The notes under the pieces are model-generated. The model saw nothing but the letters and a program-made list of their open reading frames with translations. It had not been told where the DNA came from and ran no database searches. From Paludibacteraceae bacterium (lineage in GTDB: Bacteria > Bacteroidota > Bacteroidia > Bacteroidales > Paludibacteraceae): 15,008 nt of DNA. This document shows, piece by piece, positions 1 through 6,054 of the stretch (position 1 is its first letter; the number at the start of each line of letters is the position of its first letter). Location: assembly GCA_017646225.1 (NCBI GenBank), contig JAGCMZ010000169.1:1-15008 (forward strand), given 5' to 3'. A program made the translations under genes and the position numbers.

Positions 1-297
1 GCCTACTACGACGACGATTTGGAAGACAAGATGAGCGTAACCATCATTGCCACCGGTTGTGAAATTAAATCGATTTTAGACGATAACAAATCGGAAAACA
101 ATAAAAGCAACGACTTTGATTTCTTGCAACCTATAGAACCACCGGTGGTAGTAGAAGAAGTGGTAGAAGAAGAGAAGAAAACTCCTGCAAACGACGATGG
201 TGGTGCTGTTGACACCATTGATTGGACCGAATGGGCCAACGACGATGACGAAGACGACAAAGATTACACACTTCCACCAAGCATGCGTAAACGATAA
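1..297 (+). CDS. ftsZ: Cell division protein FtsZ, C-terminal part (5' end outside the window)
   Basis: Frame 1 is open from the first base to a TAA at 295-297, giving 98 residues. The opening segment, with LEDKMSVTIIATGC, matches the end of the FtsZ C-terminal GTPase subdomain, where the VTIIATG strand is a family hallmark. It is followed by an Asp/Glu/Val-rich, low-complexity stretch of about 70 residues, the variable intrinsically disordered linker. The end, LPPSMRKR, fits the short conserved C-terminal peptide (a Pro near a basic end) that docks FtsZ to FtsA and other membrane tethers. FtsZ is the cytoplasmic tubulin-like GTPase that forms the division ring. The GTP-binding domain lies outside the window. 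A hairpin terminator follows directly, so ftsZ is the last gene of its transcript here, as at the end of a division (dcw) cluster. The call rests on a short conserved segment plus tail architecture. Confidence 0.85.
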   Translation, partial: AYYDDDLEDKMSVTIIATGCEIKSILDDNKSENNKSNDFDFLQPIEPPVVVEEVVEEEKKTPANDDGGAVDTIDWTEWANDDDEDDKDYTLPPSMRKR

Positions 298-301
298 AGC
301 A

Positions 302-336
302 AAGGGGTTGACTTTTTCCAGTCAACCCCTTCTTTT
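302..336 (+). terminator. Rho-independent terminator after ftsZ, probably bidirectional
   Basis: A perfect 12-bp stem (302-313 with 320-331, AAGGGGTTGACT and its complement) closes a 6-nt loop and is followed by CTTTT on the plus strand. Read from the minus strand the hairpin is followed by TTTGCTTTA, so it could also end the convergent rubrerythrin operon, whose last gene stops at 358. Confidence 0.85.
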
Positions 337-357
337 ATGGAACAATTGTTTGGTGTA

Positions 358-903
358 TTATTTACCAAAGTAACGATCAAATAGTCCTTTAAAGCCACGA
401 CCGTGACGAGCTTCGTCTTTTGCCATTTCGTGTACGGTATCGTGAATAGCATCTAGGTTCAATTCTTTAGCACGTTTAGCGATGCGCATTTTGTCAGCAC
501 ATGCACCACTTTCGGCATTCATGCGTTTTTCTAGGTTGGTTTTGGTATCCCATACTACTTCGCCCAATAGTTCGGCAAATTTTGCGCAGTGTTCTGCTTC
601 TTCCAATGCATAGCGTTTAAAGGCTTCTGCAATTTCTGGGTAACCTTCGCGGTCTGCTTGACGGCTCATTGCCAAATACATACCTACTTCGGTAGCTTCG
701 CCTAAGAAGTGTGCATTTAGGTCTTTTTTCATTTCGTCGTCAGTATCTTTTGCAATACCTACTACGTGTTCGGTTACAAAGTTTAGTTCCGAATCTACTA
801 GTTCGCTGAATTTTTCAGCTGGTTGTTTACATTGTGGGCAAAAAGCGGGTGCGTTATCTCCTTCGTGTACGTATCCACATACGCTGCAAATAAATTTTTT
901 CAT
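358..903 (-). CDS. Reverse-type rubrerythrin (N-terminal rubredoxin domain plus ferritin-like diiron domain)
   Basis: This 181-residue protein has its rubredoxin-like domain first: Cys6-x2-Cys9-Gly-Tyr and Cys22-x2-Cys25 bind one iron. A four-helix ferritin-like domain follows (about residues 55-181), with diiron ligands in E69/E72, E102-x2-H105 and E164-x2-H167. In classical rubrerythrin the rubredoxin domain is at the C-terminus, so this is the reverse arrangement described for anaerobes such as Clostridium acetobutylicum. Such proteins reduce hydrogen peroxide to water in the cytoplasm, using electrons from NAD(P)H through redox partners. All expected metal ligands are present and the length is normal for the class. 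It is the last gene of the perR operon, 50 nt after the small rubredoxin-like gene, with heptamer repeats filling most of that gap. Peroxide-dependent expression through the PerR box upstream of perR is likely but inferred. Confidence 0.93.
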   Translation of the reverse strand: MKKFICSVCGYVHEGDNAPAFCPQCKQPAEKFSELVDSELNFVTEHVVGIAKDTDDEMKKDLNAHFLGEATEVGMYLAMSRQADREGYPEIAEAFKRYALEEAEHCAKFAELLGEVVWDTKTNLEKRMNAESGACADKMRIAKRAKELNLDAIHDTVHEMAKDEARHGRGFKGLFDRYFGK

Positions 904-921
904 ACTTCTTTATTTTTAATT

Positions 922-956
922 GTTACTTGTTGTTTGTTGTTTGTCACTAGTCATTA
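922..956 (+). repeat. Degenerate heptamer tandem repeat, site 1
   Basis: Five consecutive 7-nt units read on the plus strand: GTTACTT, GTTGTTT, GTTGTTT, GTCACTA, GTCATTA. They fill most of the gap between the rubredoxin-like gene and the rubrerythrin gene, and the last unit contains the stop codon of the former. The consensus (about GTYRYTW) matches a second site at 10916-10950 read on the minus strand. Confidence 0.6.
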
Positions 957-1073
957 CTTATTGCTAGGTACTTCTTTGAATACTTTAGCGGGTTGTTTGC
1001 ATTTAGGACAAACGGCAGGTGGTTGTTCTCCATAGTGAACATATCCACATACGGTGCATACGAATTTTTTCAT
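954..1073 (-). CDS. Small stand-alone rubredoxin-like protein (39 aa)
   Basis: An ATG at 1073-1071 opens a 39-codon frame ending in TAA at 954-956. The product has two CxxC knuckles, Cys6-x2-Cys9-Gly-Tyr and Cys22-Pro-x-Cys25, the iron-binding pattern of rubredoxin-type domains. It is 23/34 identical over residues 1-34 to the N-terminal domain of the adjacent rubrerythrin (both begin MKKF and share CxVCGYVH and CKQPA), so the two are related by duplication or domain fission. It is shorter than a classical rubredoxin (about 52 residues) and lacks the usual aromatic core residues of the C-terminal half. It starts 11 nt after perR and precedes rubrerythrin, so it is probably co-transcribed. Electron donation to rubrerythrin is a plausible role, but inferred. 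A structural zinc instead of iron is the main alternative. Confidence 0.85.
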   Translation of the reverse strand: MKKFVCTVCGYVHYGEQPPAVCPKCKQPAKVFKEVPSNK

Positions 1074-1084
1074 GGTTTTTATTA

Positions 1085-1501
1085 TTAATGGTTGATTTTT
1101 TGGCATTCCTCGCAATACCCCTTGTAATAAACCTGGGTTTCGGTTATTTGCAAACCATTGTGGTCTGTTTTGTCTACTGCGGCTAAATTAACCCCTTCTA
1201 CATCGTGTACCTTACCACAACCCAAGCAAATAAAATGCGCATGAGGGTGGGTATTTCCGTCGTAACGTGTATTCTTTTCGTCGATGGTCAATTGCAAAGC
1301 AGCTCCATTTTCTACCAACACTTTTAAGGTGTTGTAAACGGTTGTTTTAGACAACGTGGGCATACTTTTCGATAAATTAGAATAAATCTCATCTACCGTT
1401 GGATGTGTAAAGTAATTTAAAAGATAATGCATAACTGCCACACGTTGCATAGAAGGATTGATTCCTCTTTCTTGTAAATATGTCTTTACTCTGACTGGCA
1501 T
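1085..1501 (-). CDS. perR: PerR-type peroxide-sensing repressor (Fur family)
   Basis: The 138-residue protein has an N-terminal winged helix (about 1-80; recognition-helix segment TLSKTTVYNTLKVL) and a C-terminal metal-binding dimerisation domain. Aligned to Bacillus subtilis PerR, all five regulatory-metal ligands are present: His33, Asp81, His87, His89 and Asp100. The Asp at the last position, rather than the Glu usual in Fur, is the feature tied to peroxide sensing by metal-catalysed histidine oxidation. Four structural-zinc cysteines are also present: Cys92/Cys95 in CLGC and Cys130/Cys133 in CEEC. The start is well supported: AAGGAG (1507-1512) lies 5 nt upstream of the ATG. It is the first gene of an operon with a rubredoxin-like gene and reverse rubrerythrin. 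A palindrome resembling the Per box sits between its promoter and start codon, so it probably represses itself and the operon. Confidence 0.88.
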   Translation of the reverse strand: MPVRVKTYLQERGINPSMQRVAVMHYLLNYFTHPTVDEIYSNLSKSMPTLSKTTVYNTLKVLVENGAALQLTIDEKNTRYDGNTHPHAHFICLGCGKVHDVEGVNLAAVDKTDHNGLQITETQVYYKGYCEECQKINH

Positions 1502-1534
1502 GGCAACTCCTTTCTTTTAATTTTCTTTCAAAGT

Positions 1535-1547
1535 TGTAATCATTACA
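1535..1547 (-). promoter_or_regulatory. PerR-box-like operator
   Basis: TGTAATCATTACA is a perfect 13-nt palindrome centred on 1541. The 15-nt window around it matches 11 of the 14 defined positions of the B. subtilis Per box (TTATAATnATTATAA). It lies 10-25 nt downstream of the expected transcription start and 34 nt upstream of the perR start codon, where a bound repressor would block transcription. Confidence 0.7.
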
Positions 1548-1562
1548 TCTTTGTTTTCATTG

Positions 1563-1594
1563 CAAATATAGACCTTTTACAAATACCCTCCAAA
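1563..1594 (-). promoter_or_regulatory. Promoter of the perR operon
   Basis: On the minus strand the -7 element TATATTTG (1563-1570) fits the Bacteroidetes consensus TAnnTTTG. A TTTG -33 element (1591-1594) lies exactly 20 nt upstream. Transcription should start near 1557, just before the PerR-box-like palindrome. Confidence 0.75.
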
Positions 1595-1678
1595 TTTTTG
1601 TGCTCTTTTTTTTATTTTTTTTGCAATTAAAGAATCGGCACTACGTTTCATGGTCAACTAGCAATTAAAAAAAATGCG

Positions 1679-1686
1679 TATCTTTG
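1679..1686 (+). promoter_or_regulatory. -7 element for the LptF/G permease gene, nearly leaderless
   Basis: TATCTTTG fits TAnnTTTG. No clear -33 TTG is seen at the usual distance; TGGTCA (1651-1656) is only a partial match to a -35 type. The expected start site is about 1691-1695, almost on the ATG at 1695. The match decides against the in-frame ATG at 1674, which would lie upstream of the -7 box. Confidence 0.6.
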
Positions 1687-1694
1687 CCACGATT

Positions 1695-2774
1695 ATGCTA
1701 AAAAAGATTGATTATTATATCATCAAGAAGTTTCTAGGAACCTATGCCCTAACCCTTGTTTTGGTCATTAGCATCGCCATCGTTATTGATATCACCGAAA
1801 AGATGGATGACTTTTACAGAGAAGGTTTAGACTCCTATACCATTATATTCGACTACTACATCTATTTTATCCCCTATTACATCAACCTATTTAGCTCGCT
1901 ATTTACCTTTCTATCGGTTATTTTTGTCACCTCAAAGCTGGCCTACAATTCAGAAATCATTGCCATGCTAGCAGGCGGAATTAGCTTTAGGCGACTACTG
2001 GTTCCCTACATGATCTCGGCATTTATCATTGCCGTATTCACCTTTTACATCAGTTCCGAGGTTATACCGCCCAGCATACGGGAACGGTTAAAATTTGAAT
2101 CGGAGTACATTTTTCACGAACAATTCGAAGCCAGTAGCAACAACAAACAACTCCAATTGTCCAGCAACGAGATTGTGTATGTAGAACGATTTAACCTAGA
2201 CAAAAACGTAGGTTATCGTTTCTCTTACGATAAATTTGACGGAAAAAGACTAATTGAACGCATTACAGCACATCGCATAGTATACGATTCTCTGTACCAC
2301 TGGACAGCGATAGACTACACCAAACGTACCTTTTACGATTTGCGAGAAGAATTGAGCAAAGGTCCGTCGCTACCCATGGAGTTAAACATGCTTCCCAAAG
2401 ATTTTATAGAAATCATCAAGGAATACGAGCAGCTCACCAATACGCAATTGGATACACACATTACAAACCAAAGCAAACGAGGCATTGGCGGGTTAAGTGC
2501 GTACAAACTCGAGCTGTACAAACGCTTCTCGAATCCGTTTGCCGCCTTTGTATTAACCCTTATTGGGGTTTCAATTGCATCAAGAAAAGTAAGGGGAGGA
2601 ACAGGGCATCACATCTTTTTGGGTCTCTTATTGAGCGTAACATACTTGTTATTCAACCTCACATCTAGCTCATTTACCATAAAAGGAGGCGTCAATCCTC
2701 TTTTATCGGTATGGATTCCTAACATCATCTACCTAGGAATTGGTATCATTCTATACCAAAGAGCACCCAAATAG
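1695..2774 (+). CDS. LptF/LptG (YjgP/YjgQ) family lipopolysaccharide export permease
   Basis: From the ATG at 1695 this is a 359-residue inner-membrane protein beginning MLKKIDYYIIKKFLGTY, the amphipathic opening usual for the family. Three membrane helices are seen in the first third (about 14-32, 52-78, 98-118). A hydrophilic periplasmic region of about 150 residues follows (the beta-jellyroll in LptF/G), then three C-terminal helices (about 275-353). LptF and LptG are the membrane half of the LptB2FG ABC transporter that extracts lipopolysaccharide from the inner membrane. The sequence alone does not tell me whether this is the F-like or G-like subunit, and no second copy is in the window. 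An in-frame ATG at 1674 would add MRIFATI but precedes the promoter -7 element, so I reject it. The gene stands alone: a divergent perR operon lies upstream and a minus-strand RNA downstream. Confidence 0.9.
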   Translation: MLKKIDYYIIKKFLGTYALTLVLVISIAIVIDITEKMDDFYREGLDSYTIIFDYYIYFIPYYINLFSSLFTFLSVIFVTSKLAYNSEIIAMLAGGISFRRLLVPYMISAFIIAVFTFYISSEVIPPSIRERLKFESEYIFHEQFEASSNNKQLQLSSNEIVYVERFNLDKNVGYRFSYDKFDGKRLIERITAHRIVYDSLYHWTAIDYTKRTFYDLREELSKGPSLPMELNMLPKDFIEIIKEYEQLTNTQLDTHITNQSKRGIGGLSAYKLELYKRFSNPFAAFVLTLIGVSIASRKVRGGTGHHIFLGLLLSVTYLLFNLTSSSFTIKGGVNPLLSVWIPNIIYLGIGIILYQRAPK

Positions 2775-2789
2775 CAGAAAAAAGGGCAT

Positions 2790-2960
2790 AAAAAAAACCG
2801 TACCGCCATTATGATCCAAACTCAGAAATAGTAAGGATTTGAGGCCTCGGAACTCTTTGTAATCTGCCCAATTGCTTGCGCAATAGCAGCACGCCATTGA
2901 TAACCCGAAGTTGCTCGTTTAATAAAAGATTGTTAAGTTAGCCAAATGAGCGGTACGGCT
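2790..2960 (-). ncRNA. Structured RNA with 6S RNA-like architecture
   Basis: The 211-nt gap between the permease and lipoprotein genes has no good reading frame but strong long-range pairing. CCGTACCGC plus CATT (2798-2810) pairs with AATG, a bulged A and GCGGTACGG (2945-2958), closing an element of about 160 nt. Read on the minus strand there is a bubble of 28 nt (2917-2944) opposite 30 nt (2811-2840). A second stem follows (CUUCGG 2910-2905 with CCGAGG 2850-2845, plus GAG/CUC), then an apical hairpin (CUGC and AUUGC pairing around a GCAA loop at 2876-2879). The 3' arm runs into eight T (2797-2790). Closing stem, open central bubble and long apical stem is the layout of 6S RNA, which binds the housekeeping RNA polymerase. 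The strand is chosen by the T-run. The identity is inferred from structure, not sequence similarity. Confidence 0.55.
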
Positions 2961-2980
2961 GTAAAAACAAAAATGCAATA

Positions 2981-3010
2981 CAAAATTATTGTTGATTTGC
3001 TTGATAGCAA
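2981..3010 (-). promoter_or_regulatory. Candidate promoter of the 6S-like RNA
   Basis: TAATTTTG on the minus strand (2981-2988) fits TAnnTTTG and overlaps the stop codon of the upstream lipoprotein gene. A TTG (3008-3010) lies 19 nt further upstream. The start would fall near 2974, about 15 nt before the closing stem. Processing from the lipoprotein transcript is the alternative. Confidence 0.45.
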
Positions 3011-3294
3011 GATTCTTCGGTAGATAGGTTCGATTTAACAGCAGTAACTTTACCAGATCCACCCATTGCTTCAAACACTTTCAATTCTTCTTTAGCTTCT
3101 TCAATTGCATCTTGAACTTCTTCGCCATCAGCCCACACATAAACTTCAGAAGATTGTTCCATTCCCATATATGAAGCAGAAACGGTTACCTTCCAGCAGT
3201 ATTCTTTTGGATCGTTTACATCAATACCACCGTTTGAACAAGAGGTAGAAATCAAAGCCAACAAAGTAGCAGCTACAAATAAGATTTTTTTCAT
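2986..3294 (-). CDS. Small lipoprotein A, tandem paralogue (102 aa)
   Basis: I do not recognise the family. The N-terminus is a lipoprotein signal: a Lys-Lys start, a hydrophobic core and the lipidation Cys19 in STSC (a loose lipobox). The mature part is about 83 residues with two further cysteines, Cys33 in DPKEYCW and Cys96 in STEESC, which could form one disulphide in the periplasm. A charged, probably helical segment lies between (about 57-76). The same plan occurs in the neighbour at 3369-3668: DP-K/E-EYCW, a Trp-Ala about 20 residues later, and EE-x-C at the end. The two are tandem paralogues on the same strand with 74 nt between them. A TAnnTTTG match upstream (3324-3331) suggests its own promoter. 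Function is unknown. The conserved Cys pair and Trp suggest a small folded domain on the outer or inner membrane. Confidence 0.8.
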   Translation of the reverse strand: MKKILFVAATLLALISTSCSNGGIDVNDPKEYCWKVTVSASYMGMEQSSEVYVWADGEEVQDAIEEAKEELKVFEAMGGSGKVTAVKSNLSTEESCYQANQQ

Positions 3295-3323
3295 AACGTT
3301 AAAATTTAATAATTATACAGGTG

Positions 3324-3331
3324 CAAAGATA
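3324..3331 (-). promoter_or_regulatory. -7 element for lipoprotein A
   Basis: TATCTTTG on the minus strand fits TAnnTTTG and lies 29 nt upstream of the ATG. No good -33 TTG is present (TGTG lies near the right distance), so strength is uncertain. Confidence 0.5.
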
Positions 3332-3368
3332 CAACAAAATTTAAGACGCACACACTCCTTGCTACATA

Positions 3369-3668
3369 TTATTTTCTGCAATCTTCTTCGCTTCTATCCG
3401 TTTTATTGAATTTAACCTCCAACGTTGCTCCAGGAGCTTCGTCTTCTAGTTTGTATTGCACCATCTCAAAAAAGGCAATGATTTCGGCTCCAGTAGCCCA
3501 TTGATGTTCTATTTCGGTACCGGTCTCACCATCTTTAGTAGCGGTCATGGTAATTTCCCAACAATATTCCTCAGGATCGAACAAATTAGGACCATTTTCG
3601 CCATAGCGGTTACAAGAAGTAGTTGCCAATAACAGCAAGGCAGCCACCAAATAAAATAACTTTTTCAT
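3369..3668 (-). CDS. Small lipoprotein B, tandem paralogue (99 aa)
   Basis: This is an unrecognised small lipoprotein. The signal begins MKKLFYL and continues with a Leu-rich core to TTSC (Cys19). The mature protein shares with its downstream neighbour the segment DPEEYCW followed by E-I-T-M-T-A (K-V-T-V-S-A in the other copy), a Trp-Ala at residues 57-58, and SEEDC near the end (Cys97). The positions of Cys36 and Cys97 match Cys33 and Cys96 of lipoprotein A, so the pair probably arose by tandem duplication and has diverged strongly. Between the cysteines are a Thr/Glu-rich stretch that could be beta strands and a helical segment (about 60-75). It has a promoter of its own at 3707-3735. No domain of known function is evident, and both copies look intact and coding. 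Confidence 0.8.
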   Translation of the reverse strand: MKKLFYLVAALLLLATTSCNRYGENGPNLFDPEEYCWEITMTATKDGETGTEIEHQWATGAEIIAFFEMVQYKLEDEAPGATLEVKFNKTDRSEEDCRK

Positions 3669-3706
3669 GTTTGTATGTATTAAGGTTAAATTTGATTCTT
3701 CAAAAG

Positions 3707-3735
3707 CAAAAATAACATTTTTTTAAGAACAACAA
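3707..3735 (-). promoter_or_regulatory. Promoter of lipoprotein B
   Basis: TATTTTTG on the minus strand (3707-3714) fits TAnnTTTG, with TTG (3733-3735) 18 nt upstream. The ATG is at 3668, giving a leader of about 33 nt. Confidence 0.6.
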
Positions 3736-3780
3736 TGGTATATTTCGTAAAAAAGTAACCCAACCTATTGTTTTATTTCT

Positions 3781-3788
3781 TAAATTTG
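3781..3788 (+). promoter_or_regulatory. -7 element for pnp
   Basis: TAAATTTG fits TAnnTTTG exactly and lies 39 nt upstream of the first ATG of pnp. A TTG occurs only 10 nt upstream (3768-3770), too close for a normal -33, so the upstream element is weak or absent. Confidence 0.5.
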
Positions 3789-3827
3789 TCCGAATTTTAG
3801 AGTCTAAGAATTTTTAAGTTAAACATT

Positions 3828-5423
3828 ATGATGAATGTAATTACCAAAACCATCACATTGCAAGATGGTAGAACCATTACAATCGAAACCGGCAAATTGG
3901 CAAAACAAGCCGATGGTTCAGTAATGGTACGCATGGGTAACACCATGCTTTTGGCAACGGTATGTTCAGCACAAGACGCTGTTCCTGGTACCGACTTCAT
4001 GCCATTAACCGTAGAATACAAAGAAAAATTTGCTTCGGGCGGACGTTTCCCAGGCGGTTTTACCCGTCGTGAAGGCAAAGCATCGGACTACGAAATCTTA
4101 ACAGCTCGTTTGGTAGACCGCGCGCTTCGTCCCCTATTCCCCGATAACTACCACGCAGATACTTTTGTAAACGTAACCCTTTACTCGGCAGACGGCATTG
4201 ATATGCCCGACTCGTTGGCAGGTCTAGCGGCATCGGCTGCTTTGGCTGTATCGGACATTCCATTCAATGGTCCTATTTCTGAAGTACGCGTTGCTCGTAT
4301 TGACGGACAATTTGTGGTAAACCCCACTTTCCAACAATTGGAAAATGCAGACCTTGACATCATTGTAGCGGCTACTATCGACAACATTATGATGGTAGAA
4401 GGCGAAATGAACGAAGTAAGCGAAAAAGACCTATTGGACGCTATCCGCACCGCTCACGAAGCCATTATTCCTCAATGCCAAGCACAATTGGAGTTGATGG
4501 AAGCTGCTGGCAAAACCGTTAAACGTGAATATTGCCACGAAGTTAACGACGAAGAATTGCGCAAAGACGTACGCGAAAAAACATACGCTCAAACCTACGA
4601 ATTGGCTAAATCTTGCAATACCGACAAACACAGCCGTGGTGCTAACTTTAAAGCCGTTTGCGAAGCTTATAAAGCTAACCTAAGCGAAGAAGAATTAGAA
4701 GAAAAAGCAGCGCTTATCAACCGCTACTACCACGATGTAGAAAAAGAAGCCATGCGTCGTGCTATCTTAGACGAAGGCATTCGTTTGGACGGTCGTAAAG
4801 CCACCGAAATTCGTCCTATTTGGTCGGAAGTAGGTTACTTGCCTGGTCCTCACGGTTCTTCTATCTTTACCCGTGGCGAAACTCAATCGTTGTGTACCGT
4901 AACATTGGGTACCAAACAAGACGAAAAACTAATTGACGAAGCCCTTATCCAAGGCAAAGAACGTTTCTTGTTACACTATAACTTCCCTCCATTCTCTACG
5001 GGCGAAGCTCGTCCACAACGTGGCGTAGGTCGTCGCGAAATTGGTCACGGCAACTTGGCTTGCCGCGCACTAAAAGGCATGATCCCAGAAAACTATCCTT
5101 ACGCTATCCGCGTGGTTTCTGACATCATGGAATCGAATGGTTCGTCGTCTATGGCATCTGTTTGTGCTGGTACATTGGCATTGATGGACGCAGGTGTAGC
5201 TATCAAACGTCCTGTATCTGGTATTGCCATGGGCTTGATTTCAGAAAACAAAGGTACCAACTACGCTATCCTTTCTGATATTTTGGGCGACGAAGACCAC
5301 TTGGGCGATATGGACTTTAAAGTCACCGGTACCGAAAAAGGTATTACTGCTACCCAAATGGACATCAAAGTAGACGGTTTATCGTACGAAATCCTAGAAA
5401 GAGCCCTAGCACAAGCACGCTAA
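3828..5423 (+). CDS. pnp: Polynucleotide phosphorylase, catalytic core (interrupted by an in-frame stop)
   Basis: This 531-residue product covers the two RNase PH-like domains and the helical linker of PNPase, which degrades RNA 3'-5' with phosphate in the cytoplasm. The active site is intact. A phosphate-binding GSSS lies in [13 protein letters not shown], and Asp488 and Asp494 in [12 protein letters not shown] correspond to E. coli Asp486 and Asp492. The frame ends in TAA at 5421-5423, in [15 protein letters not shown], where a Glu codon is usual. The same frame then continues with the missing KH and S1 domains to 5981, so one G-to-T change would explain the break. Either ATG (3828 or 3831) could start it; neither has a strong Shine-Dalgarno. 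If the stop is real, the core is made alone or with a separately translated RNA-binding part. A sequencing or assembly error is the simplest alternative. Confidence 0.93.
   Translation: MMNVITKTITLQDGRTITIETGKLAKQADGSVMVRMGNTMLLATVCSAQDAVPGTDFMPLTVEYKEKFASGGRFPGGFTRREGKASDYEILTARLVDRALRPLFPDNYHADTFVNVTLYSADGIDMPDSLAGLAASAALAVSDIPFNGPISEVRVARIDGQFVVNPTFQQLENADLDIIVAATIDNIMMVEGEMNEVSEKDLLDAIRTAHEAIIPQCQAQLELMEAAGKTVKREYCHEVNDEELRKDVREKTYAQTYELAKSCNTDKHSRGANFKAVCEAYKANLSEEELEEKAALINRYYHDVEKEAMRRAILDEGIRLDGRKATEIRPIWSEVGYLPGPHGSSIFTRGETQSLCTVTLGTKQDEKLIDEALIQGKERFLLHYNFPPFSTGEARPQRGVGRREIGHGNLACRALKGMIPENYPYAIRVVSDIMESNGSSSMASVCAGTLALMDAGVAIKRPVSGIAMGLISENKGTNYAILSDILGDEDHLGDMDFKVTGTEKGITATQMDIKVDGLSYEILERALAQAR
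5421..5423 (+). other. In-frame TAA splitting pnp
   Basis: This TAA sits in the pnp frame between the last helix of the second RNase PH domain and the KH domain, where homologues usually have Glu before GR-x-HILG. Flanking codons continue the protein without any frame shift. TAAGG (5421-5425) followed 4 nt later by an ATG (5430) could also serve as a weak ribosome site for reinitiation. Confidence 0.9.
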
Positions 5424-5429
5424 GGTCGT

Positions 5430-5981
5430 ATGCACATCTTGGGCAAAATCAAAGAAACCATTGCCGAACCTCGCGAAGACTTGAAACCACATGCTCCACG
5501 TATTGTTACCATGAATGTTCCTAAAGACATGATTGGCGCAATCATTGGCCCTGGTGGCAAAATTATCCAAGCTATGCAAGCCGAAAGCGGTGCTACCATT
5601 TCTATCGAAGAAACCGAAGATTGGGGCGTAGTAGAAATTGCTGCTTCAAACAAAGCGGCTATCGACTGTGCCGTTGGCAAAATCAAAGCCATCGTAGCTG
5701 TTCCTGAAGTAGGCGAAACCTACGAAGCCAAAGTTAAATCCATCATGCCTTACGGTGCATTTGTAGAATTCATGCCTGGCAAAGAAGGTTTGTTGCACAT
5801 CTCAGAAATCAGTTGGGAACGCATCGAAACCATGGAAACTGCTGGTTTGAAAGAAAACGACATGATTACCGTTAAACTATTGGACATCGACAAAAAGACA
5901 GGTAAATTCAAACTTTCTCACAAAGTATTGACTCCTCGTCCTCCTCGTGCTCCTAAACCAGAAGCTCCTGCTGCCGAATAA
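5430..5981 (+). CDS. pnp: Polynucleotide phosphorylase, KH-S1 RNA-binding part (downstream of the stop)
   Basis: This segment lies in the same frame as the catalytic core and resumes two codons after the TAA. If translated from the ATG at 5430 it gives 183 residues beginning [17 protein letters not shown], a conserved PNPase segment. It contains a KH domain with the GxxG loop (IIGPGGK, about residues 34-40). An S1 domain follows, starting [20 protein letters not shown] and including [10 protein letters not shown] Pro/Ala-rich tail ends the protein. These domains bind substrate RNA in PNPase. There are no further stops or frameshifts and codon use matches the core, so the region is either still translated or was broken very recently. 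It could be made by reinitiation, by readthrough, or as part of a normal full-length protein if the TAA is an error. A perfect palindromic terminator follows. Confidence 0.85.
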   Translation: MHILGKIKETIAEPREDLKPHAPRIVTMNVPKDMIGAIIGPGGKIIQAMQAESGATISIEETEDWGVVEIAASNKAAIDCAVGKIKAIVAVPEVGETYEAKVKSIMPYGAFVEFMPGKEGLLHISEISWERIETMETAGLKENDMITVKLLDIDKKTGKFKLSHKVLTPRPPRAPKPEAPAAE

Positions 5982-6004
5982 ATTTTAGTAGCAACTGCAT
6001 AAAC

Positions 6005-6034
6005 AAAAAAGCGACCAATATTGGTCGCTTTTTT
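6005..6034. terminator. Perfect palindromic bidirectional terminator
   Basis: A 30-nt perfect palindrome: six A, then GCGACCA, ATAT, TGGTCGC and six T. The 13-bp stem with a T-run on either strand serves both pnp (+) and the convergent envelope unit whose last gene stops at 6055 (-). Confidence 0.92.
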
Positions 6035-6054
6035 AGTTTATAGCGTGGCGTTGT

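Noticed and set aside
922..956. CRISPR-like repeat array
   Set aside because: The units are only 7 nt, are directly adjacent and have no spacers or cas genes nearby.
823..1035. 70-codon plus-strand frame across the rubrerythrin and rubredoxin genes
   Set aside because: It is antisense to two coding genes with clear metal-binding motifs and has no promoter or ribosome site.
1674..1694. Upstream in-frame start for the LptF/G permease (adds MRIFATI)
   Set aside because: It precedes the -7 element at 1679-1686 and family members begin at the MLKK-type sequence coded from 1695.
2797..2960. Plus-strand reading of the structured RNA, e.g. as the 3' UTR of the permease gene
   Set aside because: The same stems form on both strands, but only the minus strand has a T-run after the closing stem and a matching promoter upstream.
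5421..5423. TAA as a recoded sense codon in pnp
   Set aside because: TAA ends ftsZ, rubrerythrin, perR and other genes in the window, so it acts as a normal stop; no recoding signal is visible.
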